A stretch of 64,000 nucleotides of DNA. Origin: Akkermansia muciniphila (GTDB lineage: Bacteria; Verrucomicrobiota; Verrucomicrobiia; Verrucomicrobiales; Akkermansiaceae). The stretch covers positions 1-64,000 of the forward strand of contig SFDX01000013.1 of assembly GCA_004557455.1 (NCBI GenBank), given 5' to 3'. Shown piece after piece: positions 15,215-24,600 of the stretch (its first letter is position 1; the number at the start of each line of letters is the position of its first letter). Below the pieces are notes generated by a model. It worked only from the letters and a program-made list of their open reading frames with translations. It did not search any database and was not told the origin of the DNA. The position numbers were made by a program, and so were the translations under genes.

Positions 15215-16069
15215 ATGCCCAAGATCGCTCTTCTCCAGATGGAATCCGCGGCCGAGCCTGCGGAGAACAAGCAACGCCAGATGCAGGCCATGCGCCGCGC
15301 GGCCGCCGCCGGTGCGCAGATTATCTGCACGCAGGAGATGTGCACCACCCCCTACTTCTGCCGCACGCAGGATTGCGAACTTTTCAACACTGCCGAACCC
15401 CTGCCCGGCCCTTGGACCGATGAACTCTGCGACCTCGCCCGCGAGCTGGGAGTGGTCATTGTGGCCGCCGGTTTCGAAAAACGCGCCACGGGACTCTACC
15501 ATAACAGCGCATGGGTTATTGATGCGGACGGACGCTTCCTGGGCCTCTACCGCAAGATGCACATTCCGCAGGACCCCGGGTTTGAAGAGAAATTCTACTT
15601 CACCCCCGGTGACTTGGGCTACCGCTGCTTCGAGACCCGCTACGGGCGCATCGGCGTACTCATCTGCTGGGATCAATGGTTCCCGGAGGCGGCACGGCTG
15701 ACAGCCATGCAAGGCGCGGAGATTATCTTCTACCCGACTGCCATCGGCTGGATTCCCGGCGAGGAAGAGCTCTACACCGCCCAGCACTGCGCCTGGGAGA
15801 CCGTGCAGCGCGGGCACGCCGTGGCGAATAGTTGTTATGTATGCGCCGTGAACCGCTGCGGTAAGGAGGGGCAGACAACCTTCTGGGGGCAGAGCTTCGT
15901 GGCGGACTACTGCGGGCAGATCCTCGCCAAGGCCCCCGTGCACGAAGACTGCATCCTCTACGCCGATGTGAACCTGCAGGCCTTGGAAGACCACCGCCGC
16001 ATCTGGCCATTCTTCCGCGACCGCCGCATTGACTCCTACAGCGGCATCACCCAACGCTGGGGCAAATAA
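15215..16069 (+). CDS. aguB: N-carbamoylputrescine amidase
   Basis: Nitrilase-superfamily enzyme that hydrolyses N-carbamoylputrescine to putrescine, the last step of the agmatine route. The 284-aa protein has the catalytic Glu in QIICTQEMC, the Lys in LYRKMHIPQDPGFEEKFYF and the nucleophile C151 in VLICWDQWFPEAARL. The PTAIGWIPGEE stretch and the C-terminus (RDRRIDSYSGI) are typical of AguB. aguA is not adjacent; hrpA follows after 6 nt and is probably co-transcribed. The start is fixed by the promoter: the -10 box ends 6 nt before this ATG, so longer in-frame readings are excluded. Confidence 0.92.
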   Translation: MPKIALLQMESAAEPAENKQRQMQAMRRAAAAGAQIICTQEMCTTPYFCRTQDCELFNTAEPLPGPWTDELCDLARELGVVIVAAGFEKRATGLYHNSAWVIDADGRFLGLYRKMHIPQDPGFEEKFYFTPGDLGYRCFETRYGRIGVLICWDQWFPEAARLTAMQGAEIIFYPTAIGWIPGEEELYTAQHCAWETVQRGHAVANSCYVCAVNRCGKEGQTTFWGQSFVADYCGQILAKAPVHEDCILYADVNLQALEDHRRIWPFFRDRRIDSYSGITQRWGK

Positions 16070-16075
16070 CTCACC

Positions 16076-19000
16076 ATGACCCCACCGCCCACCTTTCGAT
16101 ACCCGGACCTCCCCATCTCCCGCCACAGGCAAGAGATAGCCGAGGCCCTGCGGAGGCATCGCGTCGTGATCGTGGTGGGCGAAACCGGCAGCGGCAAGAC
16201 CACGCAGTTGCCCAAAATTGCGCTGGAGGTAGCAGGTAACCGCCCCGGCAGACTGGGCTGCACCCAGCCGCGCCGACTCGCCGCCGTAGCCGTAGCGCGC
16301 CGCTTGGCGGAGGAAGTGGGCTGCACCCCCGGCGGCTTCGTGGGCTACCAGGTGCGCTTTGACGACACGACCTCGCCGGAGACACGCATCAAGCTGATGA
16401 CGGACGGTATTCTGCTGGCGGAAACACAGGCGGACCGAGACCTGCGGCAGTACCACACTATCATCTTGGACGAGGCGCACGAGCGCAGCCTCAATATCGA
16501 CTTTTTGTTGGGTTACATGAAGCTGCTCCTGCAACGCAGGAAGGATCTGAAACTCATCATCTCCTCCGCCACCATGGACGCGGCTGCCTTCTCCGATTTT
16601 TTCGAAGGCGCACCCGTTATCAACGTGGAAGGACGCACCTACCATGTGGACATGCACTACATGCCGCCCCTGCACGATGACGAGGAACCGGAGCGTCATG
16701 TGGCACGCGCCGTGCGTTGGCTGTCCGAGTACGACGACCGAGGGGACGTGCTCGTCTTCCTGCCCGGCGAACGTGAGATCCGAGACTGTGCGGACGAGCT
16801 GGAAAGCCTCAACCTGCCGCGCACCGATATTCTGCCCCTCTACGCCCGCCTGGGCTTGGCGGAACAGCAGCGCATCTTCCACCCCGCCAAGGGACGCCGC
16901 CGCATTGTGCTGGCGACCAACGTGGCAGAAACTTCCCTGACCATTCCCGGCATCATTTATGTGATAGACAGCGGTCTGGCCCGCCTCTCCCGCTACCTGC
17001 CGGGCCGCCAGATTCAGCGGCTGCAGATAGAGCCCATCTCCCAAGCCAGTGCCCGGCAGCGCGCAGGCCGCTGCGGCCGCGTAACGGAAGGTGTCTGCAT
17101 ACGCCTTTACTCCGAGGAAGACTTCGATAACCGCGACGCCTTCACCGACCCCGAGATACGCCGCAGCGCCCTCGCCGGGGTCATTCTGCGCATGGCAGAC
17201 TTGGGCCTGCCCCCGCTCGGCGAATTCCCCCTGCCCGATCCGCCCGGCCAACGGCTCATCAGCGAGGGCTACAAAACACTCCGCGAAATCGGCGCCTTGG
17301 ATCGCAACCGCGAGCTCACGAAAATAGGCCGCAAGCTGGCCAAATTGCCGCTGGACCCCAGGCACGGCCGTATGCTCATGCAGGCGGAACGCGAACACGC
17401 CCTGCCGGAGGTGCTTACCATCGTGGCAGCCCTGGGCCTGCAGGACCCACGGGAGCGTCCGCAGGACGCGCAAACGCAGGCGGATCAAGCCCACGCGGCT
17501 TGGAAAAATGCGGACAGCGACTTCCTCAGCCTGCTCACTCTCTTCCGCGCCTCGCTGGAGTGCACGGAAAAAGGACGCTTACAGCGCAACAAACTGCGCA
17601 AATGGTGCAGTAAAAATTACCTGAGCTTCCTCCGCATGGTGGAGTGGCACAACCTCGTCCGCGACCTTGCAAGCAACCTGCAGGACACCATGCGCCTGCG
17701 CGTGCCTGAACTTCCACCCGAGGAGCAGCAGGCCACACCGGAGATGATTCACCGCTCCCTGCTCGCCGGTGCCCCCCTGCAGTTCGGCCTGTGGCGACCG
17801 GAAGACAAGGTGTACCGAGGAGCAGGCGGACGCGACTTCGCCATCTTCCCGGGCTCCGGACTCTTTCGCCGACCTAAGCGTGCGGAATGGGTGATGGGCT
17901 GCGAATTGGTAGAGACATCGCGCCTGTGGATGCGCCGTTGCGCCGTGTTCGACCCCGCTTGGGTGGAGCAGATCGCACCGGGGCTCTGCTCCTACCACAT
18001 CTACGACCCTGCTTGGGATCGGGCGTCCGGCCAAGTACATGCTAAACAGCGCGTCACCTGCGGCGGCATCACCATCGTAGACGGACGCCGCGTCAGCCTT
18101 GCACGCTTCAACCCCGCCGCTGCGCGCGACATTCTGATTCGGGATGCTATCCTGAACCTCGATTTCAAGGAAAAAGCCCCCTTCCTCCGGCATCTCGAAG
18201 CCATGCGCGAGGAAGTTCGGACAGTGGAAGCCAAGCTGCGCAGGCGTGATCTCATCTGGTGCAGCGATGCCGTTTATTCCTTCTTCGATGCCGTCCTGCC
18301 CCCCACCGTCACCTCCGAGCAAACCCTGCGGCAGTGGAGGACAACGGCAGAAAAAAAGAACCCACGCATTCTTTTTATTCCACGCTCGGAATGCGTCTAC
18401 CCCGGGGAGGACGAAACACCGCAGGACCTTTACCCGGACACCACCACACACGCCGGGCAGAAGTACCCCGTCTACTACCGCCACGAACCCGGCGAGCCCG
18501 ATGACGGCGTTACCCTGGGTGTACACATCGAACAACTGGCGGATTTTCCGGATTACCTGCCGGAATGGGGTGTCTACGCCCACCTTGCCATGCGTGCAGA
18601 AGTGTTATTGCGCACTCTGCCGAAAGACCTGCGCACCTTCCTGATGCCCATTCGAGAAGCCGCCGAGGACTTCGCCGCCGCTTGGTACGACCGCGAACCG
18701 GACCGCACCCTCACGCGCGCGCTCATGGAGTTTACCGTGCAGCGAACGGGGAAATTCTGCAACGAGAGTCAATTTGACACCCGAGCCCTGCTGCCGGAAC
18801 TCGTTACCAAAATATCGGTGTTCGATGATGAAGACCGCGAGCTCGCCTTCGGTGCGGACTTAGCCGCGATACGCGCCAAGCTGGCAGATCATGCCGCCAA
18901 ACAGTTCCGCAAGAAAGCCTCCCGCAGCTTCTCCGCCTCCCCCATGACGCGCTGGGACTGCGGCAAGCTGCCGGAATCAGTCGACCTCGGCACCGGGCTC

Positions 19001-19777
19001 GGTTATCCGGCCCTTATACCCATGGCCGAGCGCGTGCAGGTGCGCGTCTTTCCCTCCGCAGACGAAGCGGAGCTTGCCCACCGCGCCGGCGTGCGCCGCC
19101 TTGTCGAGCTGCGCCACGGCGACTTCCTGAACGCCATTCGGAAGCGGCTCCCCATCAAATCCATCGAAGCCAAGTTAGCACTTGCAACCTTGGGGACAAC
19201 GCCCAAACAAAACATCCCGGAGCTCATCGCGGCGGGAGTCAATGCCGCCCTCAGCCCCCTGCCCCGCGACCCTGAGACCTTCGATGCAGCCTGCCTCCGC
19301 GTACGCGAGACACTGTACGACCGGCTCACCGGCCCGCTCACGAAACTCTGGGAATTATTCGTAGCAGCAGACCTCGACCTGCGCACCTACTGCCTGACAG
19401 CTACGCGAGACCGACACACCGCACCCATCGCCGAGGACCTGCAACGCGAATGGCAATGGCTCACCCGCCCCGGCTTCCTCAGCACGGTTCACCCCGAGCG
19501 GCTGCAGGACTACTCCCGATTCCTGCGCGGACTCCGCGAGCGCATCCGCCGCATAGCGGAGCAGCCCATCGCCCGCGAGCTCGACCGCATCGCTACCCTG
19601 AACGCGTCCCTTGCCCCCGCCTTCTACCCCGGCGCAGCCGCCCACCCGCTCGCCCCCGCTTGGCAGGACTACGGCTTCATGCTGGCGGAGTACCGGCTCT
19701 CCCTCTTCGCCCCCGCGCTGGCCGCCAAGGGACGAGCCTCCGCCAAAAAGCTAGACGCCGCTCGCGAGAAACTCTGA
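16076..19777 (+). CDS. hrpA: ATP-dependent RNA helicase HrpA (DEAH box)
   Basis: The 1233-aa protein matches the size of HrpA. The SF2 motifs are visible: Walker A GETGSGKTTQLP at 35-46, CTQPRRLAA (Ia), DEAH at 132-135, SATMD (III), TNVAETSLTIPG (V) and QRAGRCGR (VI). After the helicase core come the HA2 and OB-like regions and a long C-terminal DUF3418-type part, which separates HrpA from HrpB. In other bacteria HrpA acts on mRNA and collided ribosomes. It follows aguB by 6 nt, and its last 27 bases overlap the convergent SF1 helicase gene. Confidence 0.93.
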   Translation: MTPPPTFRYPDLPISRHRQEIAEALRRHRVVIVVGETGSGKTTQLPKIALEVAGNRPGRLGCTQPRRLAAVAVARRLAEEVGCTPGGFVGYQVRFDDTTSPETRIKLMTDGILLAETQADRDLRQYHTIILDEAHERSLNIDFLLGYMKLLLQRRKDLKLIISSATMDAAAFSDFFEGAPVINVEGRTYHVDMHYMPPLHDDEEPERHVARAVRWLSEYDDRGDVLVFLPGEREIRDCADELESLNLPRTDILPLYARLGLAEQQRIFHPAKGRRRIVLATNVAETSLTIPGIIYVIDSGLARLSRYLPGRQIQRLQIEPISQASARQRAGRCGRVTEGVCIRLYSEEDFDNRDAFTDPEIRRSALAGVILRMADLGLPPLGEFPLPDPPGQRLISEGYKTLREIGALDRNRELTKIGRKLAKLPLDPRHGRMLMQAEREHALPEVLTIVAALGLQDPRERPQDAQTQADQAHAAWKNADSDFLSLLTLFRASLECTEKGRLQRNKLRKWCSKNYLSFLRMVEWHNLVRDLASNLQDTMRLRVPELPPEEQQATPEMIHRSLLAGAPLQFGLWRPEDKVYRGAGGRDFAIFPGSGLFRRPKRAEWVMGCELVETSRLWMRRCAVFDPAWVEQIAPGLCSYHIYDPAWDRASGQVHAKQRVTCGGITIVDGRRVSLARFNPAAARDILIRDAILNLDFKEKAPFLRHLEAMREEVRTVEAKLRRRDLIWCSDAVYSFFDAVLPPTVTSEQTLRQWRTTAEKKNPRILFIPRSECVYPGEDETPQDLYPDTTTHAGQKYPVYYRHEPGEPDDGVTLGVHIEQLADFPDYLPEWGVYAHLAMRAEVLLRTLPKDLRTFLMPIREAAEDFAAAWYDREPDRTLTRALMEFTVQRTGKFCNESQFDTRALLPELVTKISVFDDEDRELAFGADLAAIRAKLADHAAKQFRKKASRSFSASPMTRWDCGKLPESVDLGTGLGYPALIPMAERVQVRVFPSADEAELAHRAGVRRLVELRHGDFLNAIRKRLPIKSIEAKLALATLGTTPKQNIPELIAAGVNAALSPLPRDPETFDAACLRVRETLYDRLTGPLTKLWELFVAADLDLRTYCLTATRDRHTAPIAEDLQREWQWLTRPGFLSTVHPERLQDYSRFLRGLRERIRRIAEQPIARELDRIATLNASLAPAFYPGAAAHPLAPAWQDYGFMLAEYRLSLFAPALAAKGRASAKKLDAAREKL

Positions 19778-21526
19778 TCCGACGATACCGTAGCGTTCCT
19801 TCAGTGCAGCGAGCACGACGGAACTGCCGACAATGATAACCTTGCGCTTTGCTCGGGTGAGCATCACATTCAGGCGGTTCGGATTCAGGATAAACTCACG
19901 CACCTCCTCGAAGTAATCGGGCGAGGAAACACTGAAACTGATGATAATCATATCCACATCCTGCCCCTGGAGACGCTCCACGGTATCCATCAACATCTCA
20001 TCGGCCTGCGGATTGAGAGCAAGCACCTTCTCCCGAATCGTACGCACTTGGCGGCGGTAAGGCGTTATCACGGCTATATCCTTATAGTTCATACCGCCCT
20101 GCGCAGCAGACCGAACCAGCTCGGCAACGAAGTCCGCCTCTTCCGCGTTGAAATCCTCCCATTCTTCCCCGGTAGACGGATTGACAGACAACAGAGCCTC
20201 CTCGGAAGCCAGAACGGAGCGAACGATCCCCGGTGCCTCGGGCAGCGGGAGCGACAGGCGACGGTCTTTTGAAAAATCGGAGGCAACCAGCGCCTCGCCG
20301 TCGGTCTCATAAAAGGCCCGGCTCACCAAACGGGCAATGGGCTCATTGAGGCGATAGGTGACGAACAGGCGGGTTTTATGCTCCGGGTGAGCCGTCGTGA
20401 TGTAACGAAAAGCTGACACAGAAAGCGGATCGTCCCGCATTTTTTCGTGAAAAATGGGCGGCATCTGTTTATCATCGCCGATCAAGATCACGGAACGCGC
20501 ACCGAAGGTACCGATGCACGCCGCATGTCCCAAGGGCATCTGTCCCGCCTCGTCAACCAAAATAACAAAAGGACGAGAACCCAGCGGATGCGGGAACGAG
20601 AAATCTCGTGCTCCCAGATGCCAGACCGCAGAGTGAATGGTTATACCGATCACATCTCCGTAGAAACATTCGGAAACCGAGGAGAGGAGCTCATGCTTGT
20701 AATCATTGAACGACATCTTATAGATCGCCTCCGAATCCAGCTCCGTCGCACGCAAGGGGTCCCCGATTTTCACCGTGCAGGTCTCCGGGCGGCGAGCACT
20801 GATTTTCGCGAGCGCATTATTCACCGCCTGATGCGTACCGGCTAACACGACGACGCTGTAGCCCGCCTCCACGAATCCCAATGCTATCGCGGCAAGCACA
20901 TCCGTCTTCCCCGTACCGGGAGGCCCCTGAATGCAGTGCAGGCTCGGGCAGCGGAACGCGATTTCGCAGGCCCGGCGCTGTTGCTCATTGAGGCGGGAGA
21001 GGAGGGACTCGGTTATCTCTGCATCCGGGATTACCTCGCGGGGGCTGTCCGACTCGGGCTTCGTTTCGCCTGTCATCAGGCTCAGGAAACGCATGCCGTC
21101 ACTCTCCGGTTGGATGTGGTCCAGACAGTAGATGAAATGATCCAGAAAGCATTTTTCCTCGATCTCGACACGGTATAAGGCCCCTCTCGCCCCGTAATAA
21201 CCGTACACCTGCAACACAAGCAAATCCTCCTTATTCTCTAACACCGTACCCTCTGCATCCCGCCTGCCCTCCTGACACAGTTTCACCGTATCACCCGGGC
21301 GCAGTTTGGTGTAATTTTCCGGCACGGAAAGCACCCACTTAACCGGGTCATTCTCCCACTCTCCGGCCTCCATTTTCTCCAGGCGAGCATCGCGAATCAG
21401 CAGCCCGCATTTCACCTTATCCTCATCCTCCATGGCCTTACGGCGGGCGATATCTTCTTCGGTATACTTCTTCTCCAGAAGCAAATATCGAATCATTTCC
21501 TTCCTGAACAGGGGGCCGCTCAACAT
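19751..21526 (-). CDS. Superfamily 1 DNA/RNA helicase (Upf1/Dna2 type, AAA_11-AAA_12)
   Basis: The 591-aa protein has Walker A GPPGTGKT at 201-208, motif Ia GTHQAVNNAL, the DEAG version of Walker B (VILVDEAGQMPLG), motif III GDDKQMPP, motif IV-V (VTYRLNEPIARLV, TVERLQGQDVDMIIISF) and motif VI LNVMLTRAKRKVIIVG. The N-terminal 200 residues hold an OB-like beta region typical of the Upf1/IGHMBP2 branch. Its cellular role here is unknown; RNA or DNA repair processing is likely. It converges with hrpA and overlaps it by 27 nt. The promoter ends 6 nt before the ATG. Confidence 0.88.
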   Translation of the reverse strand: MLSGPLFRKEMIRYLLLEKKYTEEDIARRKAMEDEDKVKCGLLIRDARLEKMEAGEWENDPVKWVLSVPENYTKLRPGDTVKLCQEGRRDAEGTVLENKEDLLVLQVYGYYGARGALYRVEIEEKCFLDHFIYCLDHIQPESDGMRFLSLMTGETKPESDSPREVIPDAEITESLLSRLNEQQRRACEIAFRCPSLHCIQGPPGTGKTDVLAAIALGFVEAGYSVVVLAGTHQAVNNALAKISARRPETCTVKIGDPLRATELDSEAIYKMSFNDYKHELLSSVSECFYGDVIGITIHSAVWHLGARDFSFPHPLGSRPFVILVDEAGQMPLGHAACIGTFGARSVILIGDDKQMPPIFHEKMRDDPLSVSAFRYITTAHPEHKTRLFVTYRLNEPIARLVSRAFYETDGEALVASDFSKDRRLSLPLPEAPGIVRSVLASEEALLSVNPSTGEEWEDFNAEEADFVAELVRSAAQGGMNYKDIAVITPYRRQVRTIREKVLALNPQADEMLMDTVERLQGQDVDMIIISFSVSSPDYFEEVREFILNPNRLNVMLTRAKRKVIIVGSSVVLAALKERYGIVGSEFLASGV

Positions 21527-21532
21527 GCCCCT

Positions 21533-21561
21533 ACCCTAGCACGGTATATCCGCAATGTCAA
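21533..21561 (-). promoter_or_regulatory. Promoter of the SF1 helicase gene
   Basis: TTGACA (21561-21556), 17-nt spacer, TAGGGT (21538-21533); 6 nt to the ATG. Confidence 0.55.
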
Positions 21562-21572
21562 GCTTAAAGGAC

Positions 21573-21607
21573 GGGGCATCCTCCCCGCCTGAGCAGGGAA
21601 GATGCCC
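21573..21607 (-). terminator. Terminator after gltB
   Basis: A long stem (GGGGCATCTTCCC / GGGGAGGATGCCCC) lies 26 nt past the gltB stop. It is followed on the minus strand by GTCCTTTAAG, so the T tract is weak. Confidence 0.6.
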
Positions 21608-21632
21608 CATGGTGCAGCGTTGTGGTACTGCA

Positions 21633-24600
21633 TCAGTTATGCGTCTCGGCGCGCTGCACCTCGGCGTCATCACGTGTCATCTGACCGAGCACACGGCGGT
21701 ACTCCATCGGGAAGACCTTGACGAAATTCGGCAGCGCGTTATCGAAGTCGGCCAAAATATCCTTGGCTCGCTGTGAACCGGTAAGAGCTGCATGCTCCTC
21801 CAGCAGCGAACGGAGACGCTCGATATCCTCCGGCTCGGAGACGGGATCCAAGTCGATCATATCAAGGTTGCAATAGCGATCGAAGAGGTGCAGTTCATCC
21901 CACACATAGGCGAGACCGCCACTCATACCGGCACCGAAATTATGCCCCGTACGACCGAGCACAACCACGCAGCCGCCCGTCATATACTCACAGCAGTGGT
22001 CACCGGCGCCCTCGATAACCGCGCAGGCCCCGGAGTTACGGACAGCGAAGCGCTCCCCAACACGACCACGGATGAAGACCTTGCCACCGGTAGCACCGTA
22101 AAGCAGCACATTACCCGCGATCACGTTGCGGAAAGGCTCGTACTGCGTACCCGGGAAGGGCGTGATCACAATCTTGCCGCCGGAAAGCCCCTTGCCTACA
22201 TAATCGTTGGCCTGGCCCGCCAAGTTAAAGGTGATACCGTGCGCCAGGAAAGCACCGAAACTCTGCCCCGCCGTACCGTGCAGGTTTACCGTGATGGTAT
22301 CATCCGGCAGCCCCTTGTGCCCATAACGCTTGGCAACATGATACGAGAGACGCGTACCCGCCGCGCGGTCCGTGTTACGGATGGGCAGCTCCAAGCTCAC
22401 CTTCTCGCCCCGCTCCAGCGCAGGCGCAGCGGCAGGCAGAACAGCCTCATCGAACACGGCGCAGGTATTATTGACATGCGCGGAACCGTTCACCGGCAGA
22501 GCCTCGGAACGAATGATGCGGGAGAAGTCCAGATTGCGCGCCTTCCAGAGGTCCACGGCGCGGTCCACCCGCAGCAGATCGGCACGCCCCACGGCAGCAT
22601 CCAGCGTCGGCAGACCGAGCGCGGCAAGGTACTCGCGCGTCTCGCGCGCCACGAAGCGCATAAAGTTAATGATGTGCTCCGGCTTGCCGCGCAAACGCTT
22701 GCGAAGGGCAGGATCCTGAGTGGCCACACCGACGGGGCATGTGTTCTTGTTGCACACACGCGCCATAATACAACCGAGCGCGATGAGCATGGAAGTCGCG
22801 AAGCCGTACTCCTCCGCGCCGAGGAGGGTCGCGATAATGACATCCCGACCGTTCTTCATCAAGCCGTCCGCCTGCACACGCACGTTAGCACGCAGTCCGT
22901 TGAGCACGAGTGTTTGATGCGTCTCCGCCACACCGAGCTCCCAGGGCATGCCTGCGTACTTCACCGAGGTGAGCGGCGAGGCCCCCGTACCGCCATCGTG
23001 GCCGGAAATAAGCACCATATCCGCCCCACCCTTGGCCACGCCTGCCGCCACCGTACCCACGCCGACCTCCGACACGAGCTTGACGCTGACACGCGCCTCC
23101 GGGTTAGCATTGCGGAGGTCGAAGATGAGCTCTGCCAAATCCTCGATGGAATAAATATCATGATGCGGCGGCGGAGAAATAAGCGTAACACCCGGCGTCG
23201 AGTGACGCACGCGCGCGATTTCCTCATTCACCTTACCGCCGGGAAGCTGGCCACCCTCACCGGGCTTTGCCCCCTGCGCCACCTTGATCTGCAACTCGCG
23301 CGCATTCGCCAGATACTCCGCCGTCACCCCGAAACGCCCGGAGGCAATCTGCTTGACAGCCGAGCACGGGTCGTCCCCATTCTCTCGAACCGTGTAGCGC
23401 GCGGGGTCCTCACCGCCCTCGCCGCAGTTACTCATAGCCCCGATGCGGTTCATGGCGATAGCAATCATCTCGTGCGCCTCGCGGGAAATGGCACCGAAAC
23501 TCATGGCCCCGGAAACGAAACGGCGCATGATGCTCTCCTCGCTCTCCACCTGATCCAAGGGGATGGGTTTGGTCTCCGCAAAGCCGAAGAGCCCGCGCAG
23601 CGTGCACAACGTCTCCGCACTCTCGTTCACCATCTCGGAAAAGACCTTGAACTGCGCGTAATCCCCGTTGCGCAGGGACTTCTGGAACTGGGCAATGACA
23701 CCGGATGTCCAGATATGCTTCTCCCCGCCGCGCTTCCATTTATACAAACCGGCATTCTCGGGTGCAAGCTGCGGGTCAAAGCGCAAGGACTTCTTCTTAT
23801 TGAGCCGCGCGACCGCCTCCCGACCGATTTCCGCCAGCCCGATACCACCGATGCGCGATGCCGTGCCGGGGAAATAAGTGTTCACCACCTCATCGCCCAG
23901 ACCGATTGCCTCGAAGATCTGCGCACCACGATAGGAACGCAGGGTGGAAATACCCATCTTGGACATCGTCTTGAGCAGACCGAAGTCCACCGCCTCAAGA
24001 TAATTTTCCGTTGCCTTGGTAGCAGAGATATTTTCTGCCAGCTTACCCTCCTCCGCCAGGTTCACCAAGGTGCTGAAGGCCAGCCACGGGCACACCGCCG
24101 TGGCGCCGTAGCCCAGCAGCAAGGCAAAGTGCATCACCTGCCGCGCCTCACCCGTCTCCGCTACCACGCCGGTACCGGTTCGCACGCCCATCTCACGCAG
24201 CTTACCGTTCACGGCAGCCACGGCTAACAGAACGGGAATCGGTGCCTCATTACCGGAAAGCTCGCGATCCGACAGAATGATGATGCGGTAGCCCTTCGTG
24301 ATCGCCTGCTCCGTCTCGCGGCGCAACTCCTCCAGAGCCTCCTGCAAGCCATTCGGCGACAGAGCGGAGAAACCGGTCGAGAGCGTGATGCAGCGGAAAT
24401 CCGCTTCCTTGTTAGACTTGAGAGCCTGCAGGTCACTGGGCGTCAGAATGGGTCGTGCCATCTTGATGAGCCTCGCCATCTGCGGTGTCTCATCGAGAAT
24501 GTTCGCCGGGTTACCGATGAAGGTGGTCAGCGACATCACCAACTGCTCGCGGATGGGGTCGATGGGCGGGTTGGTCACCTGCGCGAACTGCTGCTTGAAG

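Noticed and set aside
14984..17494. 836-codon open frame on the minus strand
   Set aside because: It lies antisense to aguB and hrpA, whose motifs are all intact.
21792..24227. 811-codon open frame on the plus strand
   Set aside because: It is antisense to gltB, has no start signals and no recognisable motif; it is a shadow of a GC-rich gene.
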